From contig CAZPZD010000039.1 in NCBI GenBank assembly GCA_964590515.1, positions 1 to 21,890 of the forward strand: DNA of 21,890 nucleotides. The letters are read 5' to 3'. Within the stretch, counting starts at the first letter, position 1, and each line of letters opens with the position of its first letter. The DNA is from JADFRG01 sp964590515 (lineage in GTDB: Bacteria > Chloroflexota > Anaerolineae > Anaerolineales > E44-bin32). Positions 7,330-14,287 of this stretch are shown piece by piece. The position numbers were made by a program, and so were the translations under genes. The notes under the pieces were generated by a model. That model had not been told where the DNA came from, ran no database searches, and was given only the letters and a program-made list of their open reading frames with translations.

Positions 7330-7379
7330 GCCCCTTAGAGTGCCTTGGGCTCCCCAAGCGCTTGAAGGAGGCGAAGGTC

Positions 7380-8246
7380 ATGGACACGACAATGAAGCAG
7401 GCTTATCGGGTTGCCCGGGAGTTGCTGCGGGATCGAGTCCGCAAGTCATCCCCTGAGACGCTTGAGATACTCGAGCAGGTCCGCCAGGCCGATGTGGTCG
7501 TCGTCGAAGGTGGCTACGATCGGATCCAGGACGTGCTGGAGATAGCCGGCATGCCCTGCACTTTGGTCAGCCCCGAGCGGTTCGAGAAATCCAATCTGCG
7601 CCCCGACCAGATCGTCTTCGTCAACTGTCCGGGCAACCTGACGCCGAAGGGGCTCCGCAGCTTGGAGGCATTCGTGCGGGAGGGAGGCTTCCTATTTACG
7701 ACCGACTGGGCCTTGCGCAACGTCTTGGAGCCGGCTTTTCCCGGGTTCGTCGAGTTCAACGACCGCCCGACCGGCGACGAGGTGGTACGGATTGAACTGC
7801 TGGATCGGGAAGATCCGATGCTGAAGACGGTGCTGGACGCCAACGACGATCCCCAGTGGTGGTTGGAAGGCAGCAGCTATCCGATCCGAGTGCTCGACCC
7901 GCAGCGGGTGAAAGTGCTTATCCGATCGAAGGAGATCGAGCAGCGGCACGGCGAGTCGCCGGTGCTCGTCACTTTCGATTACGGGCAGGGCACGGTCTAC
8001 CATATGATCAGTCACTTCTATCTGCAGCGGACTGAAACTCGGACGGCCCGCCACGCGAAGCCTTCCATGACCTATGCGGCCGACAAGGGGCTCGATCAGG
8101 CCGCATTGTTCCAGATCCAGGAGTTGGGCGCCGAAGAACTCACCACCGGCCAGCTCGAGAGCGCGCTGGCCTCCAATACCATCATCCTGGGGGTGCTGTT
8201 GCGGCACCAGACCCGTGGCGACCGGCGGAGCCAGCCCGATGAGTAA
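7380..8246 (+). CDS. Class I glutamine amidotransferase-like domain protein, function unknown
   Basis: This 288-residue soluble protein starts at ATG 7380, with GAAGGAGG upstream. An in-frame extension to 7227 is rejected because it crosses the predicted promoter. The centre has the alternating strand/loop pattern of a flavodoxin-like GATase1 fold: QADVVVVEGGYDRIQDVL, then DQIVFVNCPG, then GLRSLEAFVREGGFLFTTD, and later GQGTVYHMISHF. The Cys in NCPG sits roughly where a catalytic Cys could be, but a canonical G-x-C-x-G elbow is absent, so catalysis is doubtful. It overlaps the downstream ArsR-like gene by 8 nt (ATGAGTAA), showing translational coupling. The pair probably forms one functional unit under a palindromic operator. 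The fold is inferred by eye; the function is unknown. Confidence 0.72.
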   Translation: MDTTMKQAYRVARELLRDRVRKSSPETLEILEQVRQADVVVVEGGYDRIQDVLEIAGMPCTLVSPERFEKSNLRPDQIVFVNCPGNLTPKGLRSLEAFVREGGFLFTTDWALRNVLEPAFPGFVEFNDRPTGDEVVRIELLDREDPMLKTVLDANDDPQWWLEGSSYPIRVLDPQRVKVLIRSKEIEQRHGESPVLVTFDYGQGTVYHMISHFYLQRTETRTARHAKPSMTYAADKGLDQAALFQIQELGAEELTTGQLESALASNTIILGVLLRHQTRGDRRSQPDE

Positions 8247-8649
8247 ACGTGACCGGGTGCATACCCCGGAGAGCATCAAGGCTGCCGCTCACCCTACCCG
8301 GCAGACCCTGCTTCGATTTCTCAAAGAGCGCGACCACTCTACTATCGAGTTGGAGCAGCGCACCGGCGAGAGTCGATACAACCTGTACCACCACTTGCAG
8401 AAACTGCAGGAGGTCGGGTTGATCGGCTCCCGCCTCTCGGACGGCCGGGCCAAGACCTACTACCTGGCCGACGAAGGCCTAACCGGGGGGCAGTTCTACC
8501 AGTTGGATCGCTCTCGGGTCCATGATCCCGGCAAGCTGGATCAAGTCCTCGAGGCCCTGTCCGAAGCCATCGGCCGGGAAATCCCCGACCCGCAGCAGGT
8601 GAAGAGCCTCTCCGTTTTCGTTGAATACACGGACCCCAAAGGCGGCTGA
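8239..8649 (+). CDS. ArsR-like winged-helix transcriptional regulator
   Basis: This 136-residue protein starts at ATG 8239, inside the stop region of the upstream gene (ATGAGTAA), so its translation is coupled. Residues about 8-75 form a winged helix-turn-helix: HPTRQTLLRFLKE (helix 1-2), TIELEQRTGESRYNLYHHLQKLQEVGLI (recognition helix) and RLSDGRAKTYYLAD (wing). This is the ArsR/helix-turn-helix 20 layout. The remaining 60 residues are a short C-terminal domain, perhaps for dimerisation or for contact with the partner protein. No clustered Cys metal site is present, so it is not a classical metal sensor. It likely binds the palindrome at 7292-7307. The frame is open upstream to 8074, but that part is in the wrong frame for any plausible protein. 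Confidence 0.82.
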   Translation: MSKRDRVHTPESIKAAAHPTRQTLLRFLKERDHSTIELEQRTGESRYNLYHHLQKLQEVGLIGSRLSDGRAKTYYLADEGLTGGQFYQLDRSRVHDPGKLDQVLEALSEAIGREIPDPQQVKSLSVFVEYTDPKGG

Positions 8650-8690
8650 CCCCCGGCGAATTCAGGGCGCGGACCGCCGCTCCGAGGCTC

Positions 8691-8696
8691 TATAAT
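8691..8696 (+). promoter_or_regulatory. Consensus -10 box of the cyclase/ATPase gene
   Basis: TATAAT lies 27 nt before the proposed ATC start at 8723. Transcription would start near 8703, just before the GGAG Shine-Dalgarno motifs at 8705-8713. No clear -35 is seen. The short leader fits the unusual start well. Confidence 0.45.
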
Positions 8697-8722
8697 CAGC
8701 ATTCGGAGCGGAGCGCCCCACC

Positions 8723-11700
8723 ATCAACTGCCCGACCTGCAGCACGTCCAACCGAGCGGGAGCGAGTTTCTGCAAGCAGTGCGGCACGCTGCTCCTGGCG
8801 GAATGCCCCCGCTGCGCGGCGGTCCTGGCGGACGCCGCGGTGTTCTGTGACAACTGCGGCCTGAAACTGGCCGACGCCACCCGTCTCGACAGCTGGGACC
8901 CCCGGGCCAGCTCCGCACAATCCCAGCCTCAAGCCGCTGAAACCGCTCCATCGATATTCTCAGCGTCCGCGCCCGACCCCGCTCCGGCACGACCGCGACC
9001 CGTGAGTCAGGTCGTCCAATCCGACTCCGACCTGGCTCAGTTCATCCCAAAAGAACTTCAGGCCCGGCTGGCCGAGGCCCGCAACCGCGGCGAGATGGTC
9101 GGCGAGCGACGGGTGGTGACCATGCTGTTCGCCGATGTCAAGGGCTCCACCGAGGCTGCGGAGAACCTGGACCCGGAGGATTGGGGCGAGGTCATCAACG
9201 GGGCGTTCGAGTACATGATCAAGCCGGTCTACCGGTACGAGGGGATCGTCGCTCGGCTGATGGGGGATGCCATCCTGGCTTTCTTTGGCGCTCCAATCGC
9301 CCATGAGGACGACCCGCAGCGCGGCATCTTGGCCGGGCTGGAAATCGTAGCCGGCATTCATCCCTACCGCGAAATCGTGCGGCAGCGATTCGGGGTGGAG
9401 ATCGAGGTGAGAGTCGGGATTAATACCGGCCTGGTCGTCGTCGGCGCTGTCGGCTCCGATCTGCGGATGGAGTACACCGCCCTCGGGGACGCGATCAATC
9501 TGGCCTCTCGGATGGAACAGACCGCTACCCCGGGCACGGTGCAAGTAGCCCACGACACGTACAAACTGGTCAAGACCCTCTTCGACTTCGAGGAGCTGGG
9601 GGCCATCGAGATCAAGGGCAAGGCCGATCCGGTGCGGGCCTACCAGGTGCTGGGTCGGAGGGAAATCGTGGGCCGGGCCCGAGGGATCGAAGGATTGCGG
9701 GCGGAACTCGTTGGCCGCCAGGAGGAGATGCAGACCCTGCGCGAGCTCATCACCGATCTCAGTCAGGGCGTCGGGCGGATTGTCTGCCTAGTGGGCGACG
9801 CCGGACTGGGCAAGAGCCGCTTGATCAGCGAGGCCAGGGAGATCTTCGATCAGCTGGTCGGCCCCTCCGGCGACTGGTTTGAGACCGGCACCCTTTCCTA
9901 TGAGTCGAACCAGGCCTATGGGATGTTCCAGCGTTTGGTGCGGCGGGTGAAAGGCATCGCCTACGACGATCCTCCAGCCACTATTCGCCAGGAGCTCGAG
10001 TCTCTGGTGGAAGGCCTTGGCCAGGAGCGCCGGGAAAGCGCTTCACAAGTCCTTGAGGCCCTTTTTGGGCTGGATGGGTTCGAGCGCGGACTGCCACTGG
10101 AGGGCGAGAGCTTCAAACGCGAACTCTTCGAGGCGGTCCAGGAGTGGTGGAAAACCCGCTTCGCCTCTCGACCCACCGTACTCGTCTTCGACGACATGCA
10201 TTGGAGTGACGCGGCTTCGATTGAGCTGCTGCTTGGGCTGCTGCGCCTTACCGAGACGGTCCCCCTGATTCTGCTGTGCGGAATGCGCGCCGAACGTGGC
10301 TCCCCGGCCTGGCAGCTCAAGGCTGCAGCCGATGAAGCTTTTCCCCATCGCTATACCGAGCTGAACCTTCGGCCGCTCACTGACGATGAGAGCAGCGAGC
10401 TGGTGAACCGTCTGCTTGCGATCGCCGAGATTTCGGTCACGCTGCGGGCCAGCATCCTCGAGCGCTCAGCCGGCAATCCGTTCTTCATCGAGGAAGTCGT
10501 TCGGACCCTGATCGAAAACGGGGCGATTGTGTCCGAGGAGCGAAGCGTAGCTGGCGAGCTGCGGCGGTACTGGCGATCGACCAGCGAGGCGGCTGATTTT
10601 GCCATCCCGGATAACCTGCGCTCGCTGCTTTCGGCCCGGATGGATCGGCTGGAGGAGGCCACCCGGGCAACCCTGCAGATGGCTTCGGTGATCGGAAGGA
10701 ACTTCTACTTGCGGGTGCTGCAGGCGGTTGACGAAGGCAATTCCGATTTGGACAAGAACGTCGGGGCCTTGCTGCGGTTGGACATGATCCGGGAGGCCGC
10801 CCGGCTCCCGGAGATCGAATATGCCTTCCGCAATCCGCTCACTCAGGAGGCCGTGTACAAGACCATCCTGCTGAAGCGCCGGCGCGAGTTCCATCGCCGG
10901 GTTGGGGAGGCCATCGAAGCCCTGTATCCGGAGCGGCGGGAGGGGCTGTACGGCCTGTTGGCCCACCACTTCGCCCTCGCCGGTGATCAAAAGCGGGCAA
11001 TCGAATACTCGCGCCAGGCCGCCCGGAAAGCGCTATCGGTATATGCCTACGGCGATGCGGTGCAAAACCTGCGGGCCGCACTCGATCTGCTGCCGACCGG
11101 CGAGCAGAGCGAGATTCAGTGGGTGCTACGCGAGGAGCTCGGCGACGTCTATTGCTTGTTGCGGGACGGGACCCCGGCGATTGGGGAGTTCCTCCACGCC
11201 CTCGAGATTTGGCGGACTTTGCCCGATTCGGATCCGATGGCCGAGGTGCGATTGCACCGAAAGGTCGTCCAGGTAGTCACCGGCTTGAAGTGGACCGTGA
11301 GTCTTGATTCTATGAAGGTGGCCAAGCAGGCTCGCTTGGCCTCCCGCACCCGGCTCATCGAGCAGCTTGGGCCCCTGGGAGGGGCTGCGCCGCATCTTGA
11401 AACGGTCCGGGCGCTCGTTGCGCTTTCCACCGACGCCTGGCGGATTGAGGACCCCCCCGATTGGGAGGCGGCCCAGCGATTCGGTGAGGCCGCGGTGGAC
11501 TTGGCGAGTGGGCTTGAAAGTCTTGGCGACCTATCCCTGGCCTATGGCGCGCTGGGCAACGTGTTGGATGGGCGCGGCCGGCTGCGCGAGTATCTTCAAG
11601 TGGCCGAGCGCCGCCTGGCAATCTGCCGCAGGCCGGAGTTCAACGACCTTCGAGAGCAGATCGAGGCGCTGCGGGCACTTGGCTCTTCCCTGATGAACGT

Positions 11701-12049
11701 TGGCGAATACGCCGAGGCCCTGCCCCATCTGGTCGAAGCCGAGGCGCTCGCCAACCGGGTGCGGGCGACCGATCAAATCATCAATGCACTGGGGCTTCAG
11801 GCCCAGTGCCTGTTCCGGCTTGACCGCTGGGATGAAGTATTGGCGGTCGAGGACAAGTGGCGCGATCTCGAACGGCGCCACACTCGCGAACAGTTGGGTC
11901 CGACCTGCTTCTTCGTCGCCCTCAGCGCCAGTGTCCACGCCCGGCGGGGCGACCTGGAGCTGGCGAGTTCCTACGCCAAGGAGTCGTTCGATTTCATGGT
12001 CTCGGTGTCCGGCCAGCTCGAGCATTGGCAGCGCAATCACTTCTACTGA
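8723..12049 (+). CDS. Zinc-ribbon, class III adenylate/guanylate cyclase, AAA-type ATPase and TPR protein
   Basis: The N-terminal zinc ribbon (residues 1-50) carries CPTC, CKQCG, CPRC and CDNCG pairs. It is in frame from 8723 but has no ATG, GTG or TTG before 8840. The ATC at 8723, 9 nt after GGAG, gives a natural start, I/M-N-C-P-T-C. A GTG at 8840 would cut the ribbon in two. A class III cyclase domain follows (about 127-314) with both metal Asp residues (FADVKGST, D138; MGDAILAFFG, D182) and the Asn/Arg pair in GDAINLASRME, so it looks active. Next is an AAA_16-type ATPase with Walker A GDAGLGKS (358-365) and Walker B VFDDMHWSD (D490-491). TPR-like helices fill the rest. The frame stops at TGA 12047-12049 and continues in frame as more TPR to 12556. 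It probably makes a cyclic nucleotide in response to a bound signal; ligand and partner are unknown. Confidence 0.85.
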   Translation: MNCPTCSTSNRAGASFCKQCGTLLLAECPRCAAVLADAAVFCDNCGLKLADATRLDSWDPRASSAQSQPQAAETAPSIFSASAPDPAPARPRPVSQVVQSDSDLAQFIPKELQARLAEARNRGEMVGERRVVTMLFADVKGSTEAAENLDPEDWGEVINGAFEYMIKPVYRYEGIVARLMGDAILAFFGAPIAHEDDPQRGILAGLEIVAGIHPYREIVRQRFGVEIEVRVGINTGLVVVGAVGSDLRMEYTALGDAINLASRMEQTATPGTVQVAHDTYKLVKTLFDFEELGAIEIKGKADPVRAYQVLGRREIVGRARGIEGLRAELVGRQEEMQTLRELITDLSQGVGRIVCLVGDAGLGKSRLISEAREIFDQLVGPSGDWFETGTLSYESNQAYGMFQRLVRRVKGIAYDDPPATIRQELESLVEGLGQERRESASQVLEALFGLDGFERGLPLEGESFKRELFEAVQEWWKTRFASRPTVLVFDDMHWSDAASIELLLGLLRLTETVPLILLCGMRAERGSPAWQLKAAADEAFPHRYTELNLRPLTDDESSELVNRLLAIAEISVTLRASILERSAGNPFFIEEVVRTLIENGAIVSEERSVAGELRRYWRSTSEAADFAIPDNLRSLLSARMDRLEEATRATLQMASVIGRNFYLRVLQAVDEGNSDLDKNVGALLRLDMIREAARLPEIEYAFRNPLTQEAVYKTILLKRRREFHRRVGEAIEALYPERREGLYGLLAHHFALAGDQKRAIEYSRQAARKALSVYAYGDAVQNLRAALDLLPTGEQSEIQWVLREELGDVYCLLRDGTPAIGEFLHALEIWRTLPDSDPMAEVRLHRKVVQVVTGLKWTVSLDSMKVAKQARLASRTRLIEQLGPLGGAAPHLETVRALVALSTDAWRIEDPPDWEAAQRFGEAAVDLASGLESLGDLSLAYGALGNVLDGRGRLREYLQVAERRLAICRRPEFNDLREQIEALRALGSSLMNVGEYAEALPHLVEAEALANRVRATDQIINALGLQAQCLFRLDRWDEVLAVEDKWRDLERRHTREQLGPTCFFVALSASVHARRGDLELASSYAKESFDFMVSVSGQLEHWQRNHFY
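12047..12049 (+). other. In-frame TGA interrupting the TPR region
   Basis: TGA follows NHFY and precedes an unbroken frame RSLPLLALGEF that continues for 169 codons with the same TPR character. A single base change from TGG (Trp) would explain it. TGA is the normal stop of the neighbouring ArsR-like gene, so recoding as Trp genome-wide is unlikely. It may be a real nonsense mutation, a sequencing error or a split gene. Confidence 0.6.
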
Positions 12050-12070
12050 CGGTCGCTGCCGCTGCTGGCT

Positions 12071-12556
12071 TTGGGCGAGTTCGCCCTACTCAGACAACAC
12101 ATGGAACAATCGCTCGAAACACCGGGCCAACCGATCAAGAACGGAAGCATGGCCCACGAGCACAGTGTATACATGATGCTGGCCGACTCCGCGGCTCAAG
12201 CCGGCGACGAGCCAGGCTTGCGCAAGTACGCTCCGCTGCTGGAGGAATTGGCCCTCCGCGACCAACACCGCCCGTACCTGGCAGTCGCCCATCGGGCCTG
12301 GGGCGTCGCACATCGGCTGGCGGGAGAACATGCCGAAGCCGAAATGCGGTTGAACAAGGCTTTAGAGCTGTTCGAAGGACTGCAGGCCCGCTGGCAAGTT
12401 GGCCGGACTCTAGCCGAATTGGCCGCGCTGGCTCAGGCGAGGACTGACCCGGATCGAGCCGAGGCCCACCTTACGCTTGCGCTGAGCTATTTCGAGGCGA
12501 TGGGCGCGACCCCAGACGTAGAGCGGACCCGCCGGGCGCTCGAAACGGTCCGCTAG
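12071..12556 (+). CDS. Severed TPR C-terminus of the cyclase/ATPase protein
   Basis: The frame is the same as that of the upstream gene and separated from it only by the TGA at 12047-12049; the open part begins at 12050. Possible starts are TTG 12071 or ATG 12101, neither with a good ribosome-binding site. The roughly 160 residues are Ala/Leu-rich antiparallel helices in the 34-residue TPR style (for example PYLAVAHRAWGVAHRLAGEH, then AEMRLNKALELFEGLQARW, then AEAHLTLALSYFEAMGA). This continues the helical repeats before the stop. It has no domain of its own that would suggest an independent job. If the TGA is an error, the full protein is 1277 residues (8723-12556). If real, this is either a remnant or a re-initiated fragment that could pair with the main protein. 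Confidence 0.6.
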   Translation: MGEFALLRQHMEQSLETPGQPIKNGSMAHEHSVYMMLADSAAQAGDEPGLRKYAPLLEELALRDQHRPYLAVAHRAWGVAHRLAGEHAEAEMRLNKALELFEGLQARWQVGRTLAELAALAQARTDPDRAEAHLTLALSYFEAMGATPDVERTRRALETVR

Positions 12557-12571
12557 CCCGGAAATTGCCTC

Positions 12572-12599
12572 TTGCACTCGGAGACTAATGTGGTATATT
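12572..12599 (+). promoter_or_regulatory. Extended -10 promoter of cold-shock gene 2
   Basis: TTGCAC (12572-12577) lies 16 nt before TATATT (12594-12599), which is preceded by TGG. The layout is identical to that of cold-shock gene 1, including the 8-nt step from the -10 to the conserved TGTAGGTTGC. Confidence 0.68.
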
Positions 12600-12606
12600 A
12601 ATGGAT

Positions 12607-12752
12607 TGTAGGTTGCGAGCAAGTTCTGTCTGGAAGTCGAAAGATCACGGCCCGGGCGAACGATGCCTGGGCCGGATTGGTTAACCACATGCCCGACCAC
12701 CGGGAACGAAGCAAGCACCACAAATCTGTATTGCCTTAAGGAGGCAAGCAAC
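12607..12752 (+). ncRNA. Structured 5' leader of cold-shock gene 2
   Basis: This 146-nt leader is homologous to that of the first cold-shock gene. Blocks TGTAGGTTGC, AAGTTCTGTC, GGAAGTCG and AGATC are identical and equally spaced. The 9-bp hairpin at 12649-12657/12665-12673 keeps the 7-nt loop. Relative to copy 1 it changes U-A to C-G and A-U to G-C, and one G-C to G-U. TGGTTAA and, later, GAAC and GCACC are also conserved. The Shine-Dalgarno hairpin closes the element. Conservation outside the coding region together with covariation supports a functional RNA; its sensed signal is unknown. Confidence 0.67.
12731..12747 (+). promoter_or_regulatory. Hairpin enclosing the Shine-Dalgarno site
   Basis: TTGCCT (12731-12736) and AGGCAA (12742-12747) form a perfect 6-bp stem with loop TAAGG. 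The site AAGGAGG (12738-12744) spans loop and 3' arm, 8 nt before ATG 12753. It is equivalent to 5693-5707 in copy 1. Confidence 0.57.
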
Positions 12753-12962
12753 ATGACTGAAAGAGTTACCGGTACGGTCAAGTGGTTCAACGACGGAAAG
12801 GGCTATGGATTCATCGCCCGTGAAGGCGGAGACGACGTCTTCGTTCACTTCTCGGCGATCCAGGGCAACGGCTTCCGCTCTCTCCAGGAAGGCCAGCGGG
12901 TGGAATTCACCATCCAGCAGGGCCCCAAGGGATTGCAGGCGGCCGACGTCACGGTAGTCTAA
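12753..12962 (+). CDS. Cold-shock domain protein (CspA family), copy 2
   Basis: This 69-residue single cold-shock domain has RNP1 KGYGFI (16-21) and RNP2 VFVHF (29-33). The fold and nucleic-acid-binding surface are as in copy 1, with Tyr for Phe at 18 and mostly conservative changes elsewhere. An upstream in-frame ATG at 12663 is rejected: it lies inside the conserved leader, whereas ATG 12753 has AAGGAGG 8 nt away and gives the family's normal start and length. It is monocistronic, with its own promoter, leader and terminator. The two copies probably arose by duplication of the whole unit, and their preserved leaders imply that both remain under the same control. Confidence 0.96.
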   Translation: MTERVTGTVKWFNDGKGYGFIAREGGDDVFVHFSAIQGNGFRSLQEGQRVEFTIQQGPKGLQAADVTVV

Positions 12963-12983
12963 CTAAGACACCGCCAAGAAAAA

Positions 12984-13013
12984 GGCCCCCGCTAAGCGGG
13001 GGCCTTTTTTTTT
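12984..13013. terminator. Strong bidirectional intrinsic terminator after cold-shock gene 2
   Basis: GGCCCCCGC (12984-12992) and GCGGGGGCC (12996-13004) form a perfect 9-bp stem with loop TAA. A 9-nt T-run follows on the plus strand and an A-run precedes the stem. The A-run makes it work in reverse for the convergent aquaporin gene, which ends at 13035. Confidence 0.93.
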
Positions 13014-13034
13014 GTTCGCTCCGCGAGCTAGTCT

Positions 13035-13676
13035 CTAACGGCTCTTGAGTACCCGATCATGCAGCAGCGTCGCCGCTAGGCCCCCGATCACCGGCCCGAC
13101 CAAGTACACCCACAGATTCGCAAAGTTGCCGCTTGCCACGGCCGGCCCGATCGTCCGGGCCGGATTGAGCGACGCGCCGGTGAGCGGGCCGCCCATCAGG
13201 ATGCAGAAGGCCAACGTCAGCCCGATCGCCACCGGAGCCTGGTTGCCGGCCTTACCACTGACCGCAGTGTTGTAAATCGTGTTGACGAGCAAGAAAGTCA
13301 GCACCGCTTCGACAACCACCCCTTGGATCGGTGAGACATTGCCCGCCAAGACCGTCGCGCCCAGGCCACTGCCGGTTCCCCCGAGAACGAAGCGGAGCAC
13401 AAATGCTCCCGCGATCCCGCCCAAGAGCTGGACCACTATGTAGCCCGCCGCCTCGGCCGCCTTGATCTGCCGGCCGAACCACAGCGCGATCGTCACCGCC
13501 GGGTTGATGTGGGCCCCCGAAATCGGGCCGTAGGCCGCCACCACCGCCAGCAGCACCAGCCCGTGCGCCAACGCCACACCGACCAGGCCCCCCGCTCCAA
13601 TCGCCCCCGCCCCCGCGCCAATGAAAACCAGCGCAAAGGTCCCGACAAACTCAGCCGTCAATGCTTTTGTGTTCAT
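13035..13676 (-). CDS. Aquaporin/MIP channel with a TIP-like selectivity filter
   Basis: This 213-residue, six-helix major intrinsic protein carries both NPA boxes (HINPAVT, N58; SLNPART, N171) and the pore Arg (R174). It starts at ATG 13676, with GAGGAG close upstream. Aligning by eye to E. coli AqpZ, the four filter positions are H38, I159, A168 and R174. AqpZ has Phe-His-Thr-Arg and GlpF Trp-Gly-Phe-Arg. The set His-Ile-Ala-Arg is the one I associate with plant tonoplast intrinsic proteins of the TIP3 group. Sequence blocks such as QGVVVEAVLTFLLVNTIYNTA and LWVYLVGPVIGG are also TIP-like. It probably passes water and perhaps ammonia, urea or peroxide; this is an inference from the filter. 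The gene stands alone. Confidence 0.92.
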   Translation of the reverse strand: MNTKALTAEFVGTFALVFIGAGAGAIGAGGLVGVALAHGLVLLAVVAAYGPISGAHINPAVTIALWFGRQIKAAEAAGYIVVQLLGGIAGAFVLRFVLGGTGSGLGATVLAGNVSPIQGVVVEAVLTFLLVNTIYNTAVSGKAGNQAPVAIGLTLAFCILMGGPLTGASLNPARTIGPAVASGNFANLWVYLVGPVIGGLAATLLHDRVLKSR

Positions 13677-13834
13677 GCTCTCCTCACTCTGTTAGTTAAT
13701 GCGAGACCAACCCTATTACCATGCTGGCCCGCTCACGGTCAGCCATTACAACCCAGGTTGGGGGGGAATGGTTCCGTCCCGTCCTCTCGAGGCCTCGATC
13801 GATAGAAGGCGGACCGCCAGATCCGCAGCCGGCT

Positions 13835-14287
13835 CTATCCGGCCCGGAGCCTGCGCCGAAGCCAGCTAAGGCACTCTCCGGGCGTGCCTAGCTTGAAGGG
13901 CATTCCGCTCACCACCCGGTCATTCGCCAGAAAGTGCTTCTGGTCCAGGGTGACAAAGAACTCCACTTGCGCGCCGAGTGCGGCCGCCAGAATGTCCGCG
14001 TCCCCCGGGTGGCCGGCAAGGTTTCGGGTCAGAGCAAGCTGATCTTCGCTGGGAGGACCAGCAATACTGAATTGGGCTCGATCGAGAACGAGGGCCAGCG
14101 TCCCTACTGCTTCCGGAGCTTTGGCGCGCAGCGCGCCCTCCAGCTCCTGCAGGGCCAGTCGGCTCGTCAGCAGCGCGATTGCCCCGGCCTCTCCCAGCCC
14201 GAGCAGCACTCGACCCCCGCCCCGGTCCGACCAGATCCCCGCGAAAATCGCACCGGTGTCAAGAAAGATCCGGATCCTGGCCACCAT
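13835..14287 (-). CDS. PIN-domain ribonuclease, VapC-like toxin
   Basis: This 150-residue PIN domain protein has the expected acidic set: D10 in FLDTG near the N-terminus, E48 in ALQELE, D98 in GDADILAAAL and D115 in TLDQKHF. These would bind Mg or Mn and cut RNA. Its start (ATG 14287) overlaps the end of the AbrB-type gene by 29 nt, the typical order of antitoxin then toxin with coupled translation. The C-terminus (LGTPGECLSWLRRRLRAG) is intact. The target RNA cannot be told from sequence. The protein belongs to the PIN subfamily seen as a toxin in many bacterial chromosomes; toxicity itself is inferred. Confidence 0.84.
   Translation of the reverse strand: MVARIRIFLDTGAIFAGIWSDRGGGRVLLGLGEAGAIALLTSRLALQELEGALRAKAPEAVGTLALVLDRAQFSIAGPPSEDQLALTRNLAGHPGDADILAAALGAQVEFFVTLDQKHFLANDRVVSGMPFKLGTPGECLSWLRRRLRAG

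Noticed and set aside
7227..7379. N-terminal extension of the amidotransferase-like protein
   Set aside because: The promoter and palindrome lie inside it and a strong ribosome site supports ATG 7380.
12047..12049. TGA read as Trp or selenocysteine
   Set aside because: Other genes end in TGA (for example at 8649), and no selenocysteine element was seen; the stop is better read as a nonsense change or an error.
12663..12752. 30-residue N-terminal extension of cold-shock protein 2
   Set aside because: It lies in the conserved leader; the protein's natural start and ribosome site are at 12753.
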